Notes: generated by a model not told the origin, from the sequence alone. Positions 1 through 8,291 are shown, numbered from the stretch's first letter. The stretch is DNA of 64,000 nucleotides from Agathobaculum desmolans ATCC 43058 (GCF_000701665.1 NZ_JNJN01000009.1:1-64000), one strand, 5' to 3'. Numbers and translations are program-made.

Positions 1-240
1 TTCCAGCTAACTAAACAATACGGCATTACACCGTCTATGTCAAGGAAAGGAAATCCTTATGATAATGCCATGGCGGAAAATTTCTTCTCTATCCTCAAAA
101 CAGAGTGTATTTACCGACACAAACCAGCTACCTTTGCTGAAGCAAACGAAATGATTGACCGCTATATCTGTTTTTACAACCATGAGCGCATCCAGTTAAA
201 AACCGGAGAGGCGCCGCTGGCGCGACGCCTCTCCACTTAG
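1..240 (+). CDS. IS3-family transposase OrfB, C-terminal part
   Basis: The frame is open from base 1 and ends at a TAG at 238-240, so the start lies before the window. It encodes the end of an rve/DDE integrase core. The stretch GNPYDNAMAENFFSILKTE carries the glutamate of the DDE catalytic triad in the IS3-typical context (DNA, then E, FF and LK-E). The remaining residues (YICFYNHERIQLKTGEAPL) are the usual tail that precedes the stop in IS3 transposases. The protein cuts and joins the IS ends. Only the last 79 residues are visible, so intactness cannot be judged. No drift or frameshift is seen in this part. Confidence 0.9.
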   Translation, partial: FQLTKQYGITPSMSRKGNPYDNAMAENFFSILKTECIYRHKPATFAEANEMIDRYICFYNHERIQLKTGEAPLARRLST

Positions 241-301
241 AACTCAATATTTCCTACCAGGGGCTCTTTTTTGTACTGTCCGCACAATCTGGGGCAGTTC
301 A
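1..301 (+). mobile_element. IS3-family insertion sequence, right end (cut by window start)
   Basis: The stretch holds the last part of an IS3-type OrfB transposase followed by a 28-bp terminal repeat at 274-301. The reverse complement of that repeat begins TGAACTGCCCCAGATTG and ends GACAGTA. It matches the left terminal repeat at 63833-63860 in about 21 of 28 positions (shared TGAACTGC, CCC, GACAGTA). The two ends therefore belong to the same or closely related IS type, both pointing to the plus strand. The left part of this copy lies outside the window, so I cannot say whether it is complete. Confidence 0.85.
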
Positions 302-326
302 GTTTCACAATAAACCGGAGGGTTTC

Positions 327-392
327 ATGTTATTCAACAAGCCAACTATCATTTCCATTCATCCCAACATGCCCTACAGCAAAAAACGTTGA
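327..392 (+). other. Very short open frame with good RBS, probably not a gene
   Basis: An ATG at 327 follows a GGAGGG at 316-321 with good spacing and opens a 21-codon frame ending at TGA 390-392 (MLFNKPTIISIHPNMPYSKKR). I know no family with this sequence. It starts 26 bases beyond the IS end, so it could be the stub of a gene disrupted nearby or a leader peptide for the gene at 500. The rest of 302-499 shows nothing recognisable. Confidence 0.15.
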
Positions 393-499
393 AACTTCCT
401 CGATGCATTCAAACTTATCATAAATTTTACCTGACTGCGGAAGACAGATACGCCTGTTTTGATTATACTGGAATCATCAAGAAAAAGAGGTGTTCTGCT

Positions 500-688
500 A
501 TGCTTCCATGCCGGCAAACTTGTTCCAATTATACACCGGATTGCCACAAAACATGTGCGAAATGGAAAGATTTCCAGCAACAGCAAGTTTTGCAGCGTCA
601 ACAGAAAAAATCTTACCTGAAATATTATGGCGAGCTGTGCACCACCCGCATCCGGCAGCTCAGCAAGCTTGCGCCCGTGTGGCGATAA
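500..688 (+). CDS. Small cysteine-rich protein of the phage/mobile-element type
   Basis: The frame starts at ATG 500 behind AAAGAGGTG (485-493) and encodes 62 residues. Its N-terminus has the pattern C-x3-C-x6-C-x3-C (MLPCRQTCSNYTPDCHKTC), followed by W, F and a basic, Gln-rich helix (about residues 22-40). Short proteins with a C-CH-x2-C-x2-Y/W-x2-F N-terminus and a charged helical tail are common in clostridial prophages and conjugative elements. Their function is unknown; metal binding by the four cysteines is plausible. It sits between an IS and a tRNA gene, a typical place for remnants of integrated elements, and shares the terminator at 721-755 with the tRNA on the other strand. The start was chosen because the in-frame ATG at 389 has no RBS. 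Confidence 0.6.
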   Translation: MLPCRQTCSNYTPDCHKTCAKWKDFQQQQVLQRQQKKSYLKYYGELCTTRIRQLSKLAPVWR

Positions 689-720
689 GCTTCCCCCCTT
701 GTCCAATAAAAAGAGTAAAG

Positions 721-755
721 AAAAGCACTGATTTCAAATGAAATCAGTGCTTTTT
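721..755. terminator. Bidirectional terminator between the small Cys-rich gene and tRNA-fMet
   Basis: Arms GCACTGATTTC and GAAATCAGTGC enclose the loop AAAT, with an A-tract on the left and a T-tract on the right. It can end the plus-strand gene at 500-688 and the minus-strand tRNA transcript. Confidence 0.85.
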
Positions 756-757
756 AA

Positions 758-833
<76 letters not shown>

Positions 834-862
834 ATATACGCCCTCTCGTAAGGTGCTTATAT

Positions 863-891
863 ACTATACCACGGTTTTACAGATGTGTCAA
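863..891 (-). promoter_or_regulatory. Promoter of tRNA-fMet
   Basis: On the minus strand TTGACA (886-891), a 17-nt spacer and TATAGT (863-868). This is a near-consensus vegetative promoter whose start would fall about 20 nt before the mature tRNA 5' end. Confidence 0.85.
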
Positions 892-920
892 CCCTTTGTC
901 CCCAAAAACATTCGACAAAT

Positions 921-2483
921 TCACTGTATCTGCGCAGAACGCGTATTGACGGCATCCACGGGCAGTTCCAGCCAGAAAGCAATACCGCCTGCCACATTTT
1001 CCGCACCGCAGGTACCGTGCAGAGTATCCGCAATCGCGCGCACCAGTGAAAGGCCGATCCCCGTGCCGCCCGCTTCGCGGGTACGGGCGCGGTCGGTGCG
1101 GTAAAACTTTTCCCATATTTTCGGCAATTCTTCCTCAGGCAGGCCGCTGCCTTGGTTGAACACCGTCAGCCGCACCCGCCCGCCGCGCAGCGCAGCCGAG
1201 ATACGGATCTGTCCGCCGTCCGCCGTATAGCGGATCGCATTGGACAGATAATTCATCAACACCTGATCGAGCAGATCCCCATCCGTATGGATCGAAACAT
1301 GGGTGTCCGCATATTCCACGGTCAAGCCGCGGCCTTCGCGCAGCACAGCCGTCTTACGGACCGCTTCTGCGCACAGCGCATGCAAATCAATATCTTCATA
1401 ATACAACTGCTCTGCGCCCAGCTCCAGCTTGGACAGACTGAGCAGCTGCATGACCAGCTTATTCATATGGTCAGCTTCATCTGCAATCGTATCACAATAA
1501 TACTTGCGGTCCGCAGGATCATCCGCCACACCGGCGGTCAGCCCCTCCGCATATCCCTGAATAAGCGCGATCGGGGTTTTCAGCTCATGCGATACGTTGA
1601 CAATGAATTCGCGCCGCATACTGTCAATGCGTTCCTTTTCCCGGATCTCCTGCGCAAGCTGCTCGTTGGACTGCTGCAGCTCGCCAATGGTCTGCTCCAG
1701 ATAGGCGGAAAGGCGGTTGAGCGATTGCCCGAGCTGGTCGATCTCGTCCCCGGCATGCTCCCCTCCATCCGCATACTGGGTGGAAAAATCCAGCTCGCTC
1801 ATACGGTCGGCCACGCTCGCCATTGCAATCAGCGGCCGCGTAAACTGCCGCGAGATCGCATAACCCAGCAGCAGGCAGATCAGCAGTGCACAGCCGCCCG
1901 CAATCAGCAGAAACGTCAAATTCAGCGAGGAATTCTGCTGAATATAGGCATGCGGCATATAGGCGAACAGATAGTGCCGCATGCTGCTGTCCATCGTGCC
2001 CGCCAAACAAAGGTATTGGTCATTATCCCATAGGGAAATATTCAAAAACTGGTAACCGCGCCGTGCCAGCGTTTCACGGCTGAGGTTCTGCGCGATCGAC
2101 TGCAATACGGCATAGCCGCGCCGCTGCTGCTCCAGAAGGTCAAAATCCGGCAGATGAAAACTCGGATCACTGCTGTCCTGCCGGTCGGCATCCCCCGCAA
2201 GGAAGGACGAATACAGCACTGTGCCGTCCGATGCAACAATAGCCAAACGGATCGCGGTCTGGCTCTCATAGCTATCCAGCACGGCAGCAATCTTGTTCAC
2301 ATCCCCGCCGTAGCTGCTGCGGATCGTATTGTAAGCATCCCCCAGCTCATTGCGGCGCGTAGCCATATAATAATCATCATAAAAAAACAGATTCAGCAAA
2401 AACAGCACACCGATAAAGACCAGCGCTACTGTGCTGATCGCAGCAAAAAACCGGAAACGGATCGACCGCCGCGTGTGCTTCAT
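921..2483 (-). CDS. Sensor histidine kinase (HAMP, HisKA, HATPase)
   Basis: This 520-residue membrane kinase is the sensor of a two-component pair. Transmembrane helices lie at about 12-34 and 188-210, and bracket an extracytoplasmic sensor domain of about 150 residues. A HAMP domain follows at 211-265. The phosphoacceptor is His299 in VNVSHELKTPI, the N-box has Asn415 in MNYLSNAIRYT, and the G-box is GGTGIGLSL at about 472-480. It autophosphorylates and passes the phosphate to the response regulator encoded just upstream; the start overlaps that gene's stop by 4 nt (ATGA), showing coupled translation. The sensor domain gives no hint of the signal. Its stop at 921 is 30 nt from the tRNA promoter. 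Confidence 0.9.
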   Translation of the reverse strand: MKHTRRSIRFRFFAAISTVALVFIGVLFLLNLFFYDDYYMATRRNELGDAYNTIRSSYGGDVNKIAAVLDSYESQTAIRLAIVASDGTVLYSSFLAGDADRQDSSDPSFHLPDFDLLEQQRRGYAVLQSIAQNLSRETLARRGYQFLNISLWDNDQYLCLAGTMDSSMRHYLFAYMPHAYIQQNSSLNLTFLLIAGGCALLICLLLGYAISRQFTRPLIAMASVADRMSELDFSTQYADGGEHAGDEIDQLGQSLNRLSAYLEQTIGELQQSNEQLAQEIREKERIDSMRREFIVNVSHELKTPIALIQGYAEGLTAGVADDPADRKYYCDTIADEADHMNKLVMQLLSLSKLELGAEQLYYEDIDLHALCAEAVRKTAVLREGRGLTVEYADTHVSIHTDGDLLDQVLMNYLSNAIRYTADGGQIRISAALRGGRVRLTVFNQGSGLPEEELPKIWEKFYRTDRARTREAGGTGIGLSLVRAIADTLHGTCGAENVAGGIAFWLELPVDAVNTRSAQIQ

Positions 2484-3160
2484 CCTTCAAAGCGGTAGCC
2501 GTAGCCGCGCACGGTCTCGATCATGGTGCCGCAGCCGCCCAGCTTGGCGCGCAGCTTTTTCACATGGGTATCCACCGTGCGCAGATCGCCGAAATAATCA
2601 TATCCCCACACAGCATTCAAAATGCTCTCGCGTGAGAGCGCGATCGAGCGGTTATTCTTAAAGTAGATCAGCAGCTCATATTCCTTGGGCGTCAGCTCAA
2701 CAGAGCGGTTGTCCACCAGCACCTCACGGCGCAGCTCGTTGATGGTCAGCAGGCCGATCTGCTCAACCGGTGCAGCCGCACGCCCCTCCCGCTTGAGCAG
2801 CGTGCGCACCCGTGCCGCCAGCACGATGGGCGAAAACGGCTTGGTCACATAATCATCCGCGCCCTCTTCCAGCCCGCGCACCTGATCGGTATCCTCCGCG
2901 CGCGCGGTCAGCAGCATCACAGGCAGATGCGCATCGCCACGCTCCTGTGCGCGCAGCTCACGCAGTACCCCAAACCCATCCATGCCGGGCATCATCACAT
3001 CCAAAATTGCCAGATCCAAACTCGGACGGCGGTTTTCGATGATGGAAAGCGCCTCTTTCCCATCCGCCGCCTCCACAATGCTGTGACCGTCCCGCTTAAG
3101 AAAATCACCGACCAGACGGCGGATACGCGCTTCATCATCCGCAATCAGAATGGTTGACAT
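2480..3160 (-). CDS. OmpR/PhoB-family response regulator
   Basis: This is a 226-residue DNA-binding response regulator. The receiver domain (1-118) has the acidic pair Asp8/Asp9, phosphoacceptor Asp54 in LAILDVMMPGMDG, Thr86 and Lys107 in the KPF motif. A winged-helix output domain follows at about 128-226 (LTPKEYELL, then VDTHVKKLRAKL and the C-terminal hairpin VRGYGYRFEG). It is the partner of the kinase encoded at 921-2483 and overlaps it by 4 nt. The 88-nt gap to rsmI could hold a promoter, but I see no convincing -35/-10 pair. The target genes cannot be told from sequence. Confidence 0.92.
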   Translation of the reverse strand: MSTILIADDEARIRRLVGDFLKRDGHSIVEAADGKEALSIIENRRPSLDLAILDVMMPGMDGFGVLRELRAQERGDAHLPVMLLTARAEDTDQVRGLEEGADDYVTKPFSPIVLAARVRTLLKREGRAAAPVEQIGLLTINELRREVLVDNRSVELTPKEYELLIYFKNNRSIALSRESILNAVWGYDYFGDLRTVDTHVKKLRAKLGGCGTMIETVRGYGYRFEG

Positions 3161-3248
3161 AACAATCCCACCTTATCAATCGATATGTTCAGTATACCCG
3201 CGCTGTTTGACGGTTTTGTGAACAGTCCGGGGACATTTGGAGGAGCGC

Positions 3249-4103
3249 TCACGCCTCCTGCTCCAGCACATACCGGTACAGGGCGTTGCGTTTGACGCCG
3301 CATGCCGCAGATACCGCCTTCACCGCGTCCTTCCGGGTCTGTCCGCCCTCCATGCGGCGGCGCACCTCCTCTGCTGCCGCGGCCAGACGGACAGCCTCAT
3401 CCTGCTCGGTCACCGGCGCGTCGGGCGCACCCTCCACGATCAGTACAAACTCCCCGCGCGGCGGATGCGCATCGAAATACGCCGCAGCTTCTGCCAATGT
3501 CATCCGCAGGGTTTCCTCATGCAGCTTGGTCAGCTCGCGCGACAGCGACAAGCGGCGGTCGCCGCCGAAGGTCTCCTGCAAATCACGCAGCGTGGCGCAC
3601 AGTTTGTGGGGCGCTTCATAAAAAATCATGGTGCGTTTTTCCTCCCGCAGCGCATCCAGATGCTCCCGCCGCGCCTTTTTGTTGACCGAAAGGAAGCCTT
3701 CAAAGCACCAGCGCCCGGTCGGCAGGCCGGATGCCGCCAGCGCGCAGACTGCCGCACAGCAGCCCGGCACCGGAATGACCGGAATATCATGCGCCGCACA
3801 CAAGGCGACCAGATCCTCGCCGGGGTCGGACACGGCGGGCGTGCCCGCATCCGTGACCAGCGCACAGCTTTCCCCTTCGAGCAGGCGCGCCAGCACGACC
3901 TCCCCGCGCGCACGGCGGTTGTGCTCATAATAGGAGACCAACGGCTTTTTGGGCAGCGCACAGGCGTTCAGCAGCTTTTGCGTCACCCGGGTATCCTCCG
4001 CTGCGATGAAATCCACCGTGCTTAAAATCTCGCGTGCACGGGGCGACAGATCACCGAGGTTGCCGATCGGCGTGGCGACCAGATATAATATGGCATTACT
4101 CAT
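3249..4103 (-). CDS. rsmI: 16S rRNA (cytidine1402-2'-O)-methyltransferase RsmI
   Basis: This 284-residue protein belongs to the tetrapyrrole (corrin/porphyrin) methylase fold. The family signature YLVATPIGNLGDLSPRA opens the protein. It continues with AAEDTRVTQKLL, SYYEHN, LVTDAGTPAVSDPG and the SAM-site region VIPVPG, and later FYEAPHK and GEFVLIVEG. The enzyme 2'-O-methylates C1402 in the decoding centre of the small ribosomal subunit. Length and motif order are normal. It lies 20 nt downstream of the trmN6-like methyltransferase gene, the same neighbourhood as yabB-rsmI in Bacillus, so the two are probably one transcript. The start ATG at 4103 directly precedes the signature. Confidence 0.95.
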   Translation of the reverse strand: MSNAILYLVATPIGNLGDLSPRAREILSTVDFIAAEDTRVTQKLLNACALPKKPLVSYYEHNRRARGEVVLARLLEGESCALVTDAGTPAVSDPGEDLVALCAAHDIPVIPVPGCCAAVCALAASGLPTGRWCFEGFLSVNKKARREHLDALREEKRTMIFYEAPHKLCATLRDLQETFGGDRRLSLSRELTKLHEETLRMTLAEAAAYFDAHPPRGEFVLIVEGAPDAPVTEQDEAVRLAAAAEEVRRRMEGGQTRKDAVKAVSAACGVKRNALYRYVLEQEA

Positions 4104-4123
4104 TGTAATATTCCTTATAAAAA

Positions 4124-4813
4124 TTATTTTCCGTATATTTTATCATACTCTGCGCTGCCAATCAGCAGCGGCGCTTCCACCGTCAGCCCTTCGGCACTGC
4201 CGCCCTTGCGGCACTCGACCAGTACCGCACTGGGCGCAGCGGATACTTCCTGATGGACAAACCGCAGCCGCTTGGGAACCAAGCGCACGCGGCGCAGCGC
4301 TTCGATCAGCGTCAGCAGCCGTTCAGGGCGAAAAACAAACGCCGCCTTGCCGCCTGTATGCAGCACAAACGAGGCCGCGACCGCTACTTCCTCCACCGTG
4401 CAGCAAACATCCTGCCGCGCAGTGCGGTGCGCGGCAGCTTCCGCACTTTTTCCGGCGTTCCGGTCGAAATACGGCGGGTTACAGATCACGTAATCCATGC
4501 TGCCATGCGGCAGATAGGTGCGGATATCCCGCAGATCCCCATGCAGGGCGGTCATCTCCAACCGATTTTCCGCAATCGAACGGTGGAACAGCGCGAGCGC
4601 GCCCTCCTGCAGCTCCAGCCCGGTAATCTGCAAATCGGCACGCCACAGCAGCAGCGCCAGCGCCCCGGTACCGCAGCCCAAATCGAGCACACGGGCATTA
4701 CGGCGCGGTCGTGCAAAAGCAGACAGCAGCACGCTGTCCTGTCCCAACTTAAAATAGGCGTCATCCTGATACAGGATCAAGCCGTTGGGCAAACGTTCCT
4801 GCGAAAGCGCCAT
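4124..4813 (-). CDS. trmN6: tRNA1(Val) (adenine37-N6)-methyltransferase family (YabB/TrmN6)
   Basis: This 229-residue class I SAM-dependent methyltransferase has motif I VLDLGCGTGALALLL at about 40-55. An acidic motif II follows (ITGLELQ), and then the N6-adenine signature NPPYFDRN at about 112-119. The N-terminus (RLPNGLILYQDDAYFKLGQDSVLLSAF) is diagnostic for the YfiC/YabB family, which methylates A37 of tRNA1Val in E. coli. Bacillus keeps the same gene beside rsmI, as here. The substrate in this organism is inferred from family only. A near-consensus RBS precedes ATG 4813. Confidence 0.85.
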   Translation of the reverse strand: MALSQERLPNGLILYQDDAYFKLGQDSVLLSAFARPRRNARVLDLGCGTGALALLLWRADLQITGLELQEGALALFHRSIAENRLEMTALHGDLRDIRTYLPHGSMDYVICNPPYFDRNAGKSAEAAAHRTARQDVCCTVEEVAVAASFVLHTGGKAAFVFRPERLLTLIEALRRVRLVPKRLRFVHQEVSAAPSAVLVECRKGGSAEGLTVEAPLLIGSAEYDKIYGK

Positions 4814-4836
4814 GGGTACCCCCTCCTCTGTGTAAC

Positions 4837-4861
4837 AAAAAAGCCGGCCATTCGGCCGGCC
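4837..4861 (-). terminator. Terminator of the MntR-like gene
   Basis: Arms GCCGGCC and GGCCGGC with loop ATTC (4843-4860), followed on the minus strand by TTTTTTG. It stands 37 nt after the stop of the gene at 4898-5272 and separates it from the trmN6-rsmI pair. Confidence 0.85.
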
Positions 4862-4897
4862 GCAGCAGATGCCGGAGCAGCTATGCCGCCGTTGCGG

Positions 4898-5272
4898 TCA
4901 CGCACCGGCATGACGGTGCAGATGCTCCTTAAGCTTTGCAAATGTTTCCGCGCTGATGACGTGCTCGATGCGGCAGGCATCCTCCGCCGCGATCTCGGGT
5001 GTTACCCCCAAACGGGTGAGCAGATCGGTCAGCACGGTGTGGCGTTCATAAATGGTTTCTGCAATGCGCAGCCCGGCTTCCGTCAGGCCGAGCAGACCGT
5101 TCTGATCGATCGAAACATAACCGTTATCCCGCAGCAGACCAACCGCCCGGCTGATGCTGGGCTTGGAAAAGCCGGTATAATGCGCCACGTCGATCGAGCG
5201 CACCTGACCGTTCTGCTGCAGCAAAACGAAAATCGCTTCCAGATAATTTTCCGCGCTTTCCTGTATTTTCAT
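4898..5272 (-). CDS. MntR/DtxR-family metal-dependent transcriptional repressor
   Basis: This 124-residue protein has the DtxR/MntR architecture without the SH3-like C-terminal domain. An N-terminal winged helix (about 5-65) opens with SAENYLEAIFVLL. A dimerisation/metal-binding helical domain (70-124) carries RHTVL, EDACRIEHVIS and LKEHLHRH, whose His and Glu residues fit the MntR metal-site pattern. At the first site Asn9 stands where B. subtilis MntR has Asp8, as in other ENYLEAI-type members. It probably represses Mn2+ or Fe2+ uptake genes when metal is plentiful. No transporter gene is nearby, so its targets lie elsewhere. RBS AAAGGAG precedes the ATG. Confidence 0.85.
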   Translation of the reverse strand: MKIQESAENYLEAIFVLLQQNGQVRSIDVAHYTGFSKPSISRAVGLLRDNGYVSIDQNGLLGLTEAGLRIAETIYERHTVLTDLLTRLGVTPEIAAEDACRIEHVISAETFAKLKEHLHRHAGA

Positions 5273-5311
5273 ACAGCGCAGTCTCCTTTCATACGGCGGG
5301 ATATTGTATTT

Positions 5312-5340
5312 ATTTTATCATGCCCGCCGGGATTTGGCAA
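5312..5340 (-). promoter_or_regulatory. Promoter of the MntR-like regulator
   Basis: Minus strand TTGCCA (5335-5340), 17-nt spacer, TAAAAT (5312-5317). The A/T-rich stretch just downstream (TAAATACAAT) would be a natural place for autoregulation, but I see no clear palindrome. Confidence 0.6.
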
Positions 5341-5356
5341 TATCGCCCCGTTTCCG

Positions 5357-5830
5357 TCAAGGTGTATCCGAACCCTGTTCGCACGTCCGGTCCTGCGGAT
5401 CGTCCGCCGGCGCCTGCGGTGCAGCCTGCTGCCCCAGCTTGCGGTTGATCTCCTGCGTATTGCGGCACAACACAAGCAGCAGCAGCGCAAATTCAAATAT
5501 GATGCGTGCCAGCACATTGCCGATGATCAGCAGCGCCAGCGCCGCAAACACATTGGAAAACAGCAGGAACACGCTGTAAACCGTCAGTGCAGCCACGGTG
5601 ATGCAGTACAGCACGCGCAGCAGGCGCTCGGTGTAAAACACACGGAAGGTCAGCGCATCATGCAGCCCCGCTGCCGTACCCTGAAACGTGTTGGGGCGGC
5701 GCACAAACAGAAAATACAGTGCAAGGCCGCCTGCGATTGCTATGACCGCCGCCAAAACCGGCAGCACAAGCGAAAAAAACGGCTGATAATAGCCGTAACC
5801 ATACATCTGGGGATAGGGTATGTAGGACAT
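5357..5830 (-). CDS. Small membrane protein, DUF4282-like
   Basis: This 157-residue protein starts MSYIPYPQMYGYGYY and has three probable transmembrane segments (about 17-42, 69-90 and 94-118). The last segment runs into a helix with R-x2-FE and R-x2-QEINRKL. That pattern (membrane pair ending in a short Arg/Glu helix) resembles the DUF4282 family of small bacterial membrane proteins with no known function. The C-terminus is polar and Ala/Pro/Asp-rich. The start was placed at 5830 because AGGAGGAG lies just ahead of it; a longer frame reaching 5920 has no RBS and would run past the promoter. The gene is divergent from aguA. Confidence 0.6.
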   Translation of the reverse strand: MSYIPYPQMYGYGYYQPFFSLVLPVLAAVIAIAGGLALYFLFVRRPNTFQGTAAGLHDALTFRVFYTERLLRVLYCITVAALTVYSVFLLFSNVFAALALLIIGNVLARIIFEFALLLLVLCRNTQEINRKLGQQAAPQAPADDPQDRTCEQGSDTP

Positions 5831-5881
5831 AGGTCTCCTCCTGCGAATCAGCATCAAAATTTGTGTAGGCTTAGTGTATTC

Positions 5882-5910
5882 AGTGTAACATATCCGGGAA
5901 AGCGTTGCAA
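5882..5910 (-). promoter_or_regulatory. Promoter of the DUF4282-like gene
   Basis: Minus strand TTGCAA (5905-5910), 17-nt spacer, TACACT (5882-5887), about 45 nt ahead of the start codon. The aguA promoter must overlap this region on the other strand, but its elements are weak. Confidence 0.55.
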
Positions 5911-5964
5911 GTTCGGACAAAATGTTGTACCCTTATAGGGAGAACGGACAGAGAGAGGTTTACC

Positions 5965-7059
5965 ATGAAAATATTACACACTACGCCCGCGCAGGACGGC
6001 TTTTTCATGCCTGCGGAATTCGCCCCGCATGAGGGATGCCTGATGATCTGGCCTGAGCGGGCAGACTCCTGGCAGTACGGCGCTTATGCGGCGCGGCGCG
6101 CCTTTATCCGCGTGATCGAAGTGATCAGCGAAAGTGAAAAGATGACCGTGCTCTGCTCGGAAAACCAATACGACAACGCCCGCGCCCAACTGCCCGATCG
6201 GGTTCGGTTGGTCGTAATGGCAACGGACGACGCATGGGCGCGCGACGTCGGCCCGACCTTTGTCATCGACAGCTGCGGCGGCCGCCGCGGCATCGACTGG
6301 GGCTTCAACGCGTGGGGCGGCACGGTGGACGGTCTGTATCCCAGTTGGGAGCGCGACAACCGCGTGGCGCGTAAATTCTGCGATCTGTTGGAAAACGACG
6401 TGTACAACAAGCGTGATTTTATCTGCGAGGGCGGCTCCATCCATGTGGACGGCGAGGGCACCGCGCTCGTCACCGAAGCGTGCCTGTTGTCCGCGGGGCG
6501 CAACCCTGCCCTCAGCCGGAAGGAGATCGAGCAGACGCTATGCGCCTATCTCGGTGTTTCCAAGGTGATCTGGCTGCCGCGCGGCATTTACAATGACGAA
6601 ACCAATGAACATGTGGACAACGTCTGCGCCTTCACCGCGCCGGGCGAGGTCGTGCTGGCGTGGACGGATGACGCAAACGACCCGCAGTATGCGCTGTCCA
6701 AGGCCAGTCTGGACGCGCTGGAAGCGGCGACGGACGCGCAAGGCCGCCGCATCCGCGTGCACAAGCTGCCGCTGCCCGCTCCGGTCACCATCACCGAAGA
6801 GGAGTGCCGCGGTCTGGATCTGTGCGACGGCGAGGCGACCCGCACCCCGGGCGAACGGCTGGCGGCCAGCTATGTCAATTTTTACATCGCTAACGGTGCG
6901 GTCGTGATGCCCGCCTTCGGCGATCCGATGGACGAAAAAGCACAGGCCATTTTGCAGAGCCTGTTCCCCACACGCAAGGTAGTTTCCATTCCCGCGCGGG
7001 ATATCCTGATCGGCGGCGGCAACATCCACTGCATCACCCAGCAGATCCCGCGGGCATAA
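5965..7059 (+). CDS. aguA: Agmatine deiminase
   Basis: This 364-residue enzyme of the peptidylarginine deiminase/amidinotransferase superfamily converts agmatine to N-carbamoylputrescine and ammonia. It begins the C-N-hydrolase route to putrescine. Visible motifs are MPAEFAPHEGCLMIWP at the N-terminus, DDAWARDVGPTFV at about 88-100, GFNAWGG at about 113-119, EGGSIHVDGEGT at about 155-166, and GGGNIHCITQQIP at the C-terminus. Cys356 is the catalytic nucleophile and His160 its partner. Length matches the family. The start at 5965 follows GAGAGAGG; an upstream in-frame start has no RBS. aguB follows after 27 nt. An arginine decarboxylase that would make agmatine is at 58234-59694. Confidence 0.95.
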   Translation: MKILHTTPAQDGFFMPAEFAPHEGCLMIWPERADSWQYGAYAARRAFIRVIEVISESEKMTVLCSENQYDNARAQLPDRVRLVVMATDDAWARDVGPTFVIDSCGGRRGIDWGFNAWGGTVDGLYPSWERDNRVARKFCDLLENDVYNKRDFICEGGSIHVDGEGTALVTEACLLSAGRNPALSRKEIEQTLCAYLGVSKVIWLPRGIYNDETNEHVDNVCAFTAPGEVVLAWTDDANDPQYALSKASLDALEAATDAQGRRIRVHKLPLPAPVTITEEECRGLDLCDGEATRTPGERLAASYVNFYIANGAVVMPAFGDPMDEKAQAILQSLFPTRKVVSIPARDILIGGGNIHCITQQIPRA

Positions 7060-7086
7060 TACACCACATCAAAAGGAGAGCCATAT

Positions 7087-7950
7087 ATGAGCAAAGTAAC
7101 CGTTGCCGCGATCCAGATGACCTACGGGCTGGAGGACGCGGTGGAAAAAGTGCAGGAGGCAGCCGCACAGGGCGCACAGATCATCCTGCTGCCGGAATTG
7201 TTTGAAAACTGGTATTTCTGTCAGGAAAAAACCTATGAAAACTATCATTTAGCCACCACGCTGGAGGAAAATCCCGCCGTCAACACGCTGCGCAAGGTCG
7301 CACGGGATTTCCGTGTGGTGCTGCCGGTCAGCTACTATGAGCGCGCGGGCAACACGACCTTCAACACCGTCGCCATCATTGATGCGGATGGCTCGGTACT
7401 CGGCCAGTACCGCAAGACCCATATCCCGGATGACCAGCTCTATCAGGAAAAGTTCTATTTTACACCGGGCGATACCGGTTTCCGCGTGTGGGACACAGCT
7501 TACGCCAAAATCGGCGTAGGCATCTGCTGGGACCAGTGGTTCCCGGAATCCGCCCGCTGCATGGCGCTGATGGGCGCCGAGCTGCTGTTCTACCCAACCG
7601 CCATCGGCTCGGAGCCGATTCTGGACTGTGATTCCATGCCGCACTGGCGGCGCTGCATGCAGGGACATGCGGCGGCCAATATCATGCCGCTGATCGCCGC
7701 CAACCGCATCGGCACAGAAACCGTCCTGCCCAGCGAGGAAAATTTGCAGCAGTCCTCCGCACTGACCTTTTACGGCTCTTCCTTCATCGCGGATGAGACC
7801 GGTGCGTTGGTCGAGCAGGCTGACCGCGACAATGCCTGCATCCTGACGCACACCTTTGATTTAGACGAGATCCGCGAGCTGCGCCGCAGCTGGGGGGTAT
7901 TCCGCGACCGCCGTCCGGAGATGTACGGCGCGATCCGACAATTCGGATAA
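7087..7950 (+). CDS. aguB: N-carbamoylputrescine amidase
   Basis: This 287-residue nitrilase-superfamily enzyme hydrolyses N-carbamoylputrescine to putrescine, CO2 and ammonia. The Glu-Lys-Cys triad is visible: Glu37 in LLPELFENWYF, Lys109 in YRKTHIPDD and Cys146 in GICWDQWFPE. The stretch PTAIGSEP and the distance between triad residues match AguB and not a generic nitrilase. It follows aguA by 27 nt with an AAAGGAG RBS. Together the two make putrescine without an agmatinase, and none is seen in the window. The downstream terminator hairpin is part of the repeated structure at 8003-8291. Confidence 0.95.
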   Translation: MSKVTVAAIQMTYGLEDAVEKVQEAAAQGAQIILLPELFENWYFCQEKTYENYHLATTLEENPAVNTLRKVARDFRVVLPVSYYERAGNTTFNTVAIIDADGSVLGQYRKTHIPDDQLYQEKFYFTPGDTGFRVWDTAYAKIGVGICWDQWFPESARCMALMGAELLFYPTAIGSEPILDCDSMPHWRRCMQGHAAANIMPLIAANRIGTETVLPSEENLQQSSALTFYGSSFIADETGALVEQADRDNACILTHTFDLDEIRELRRSWGVFRDRRPEMYGAIRQFG

Positions 7951-8002
7951 CTTTTCCCCGCACGGCCAATGCCCCGCTCCTGCTTGCCTGATTTAGAAAA
8001 CC

Positions 8003-8291
8003 AAGCGCCCCCAAAGCCGCAGCTTTGGGGGGCGCTTAGCCTGTCGAAACAGTCTTTTGCCGATGTAGATGGCCACAATACGCGCGGCAGCGCGCATCAA
8101 ACAGCATTTGCAACGCAAATGCATAAAAGCTGGGGGCGTGTACCTCAGCTTTTATACTTTGAGAGAGAAAAAGTTTCGATACAGGAACTTTTCTCGTCCG
8201 TGTTTGGCGCAGTCCAAACACAGGTTGTCGGAAAAACGCAAGTTTTTCGACAGTCTCGGACGCCCCCAAAGCCGCAGCTTTGGGGGCGCTT
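8003..8291. repeat. Structured intergenic element, copy A, bracketed by a duplicated terminator hairpin
   Basis: Between aguB and nrdR lie about 350 bp without a gene. Two near-identical hairpins with arms GCCCCCAAAGC/GCTTTGGGGGC stand at 8003-8037 and 8261-8291. They enclose 223 bp made of stem-loops. A 10-bp stem ATAAAAGCTG/CAGCTTTTAT (8123-8132, 8146-8155) has a 13-nt loop, and an 8-bp stem GCATTTGC/GCAAATGC lies beside it. The inner right edge reads, on the minus strand, GAGACTGTCGAAAAAC, the sequence that also opens copy D. The left edge has AGCCTGTCGAAA, an inverted partner. The orientation is opposite to copies C and D. No open frame in it looks real. Confidence 0.8.
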
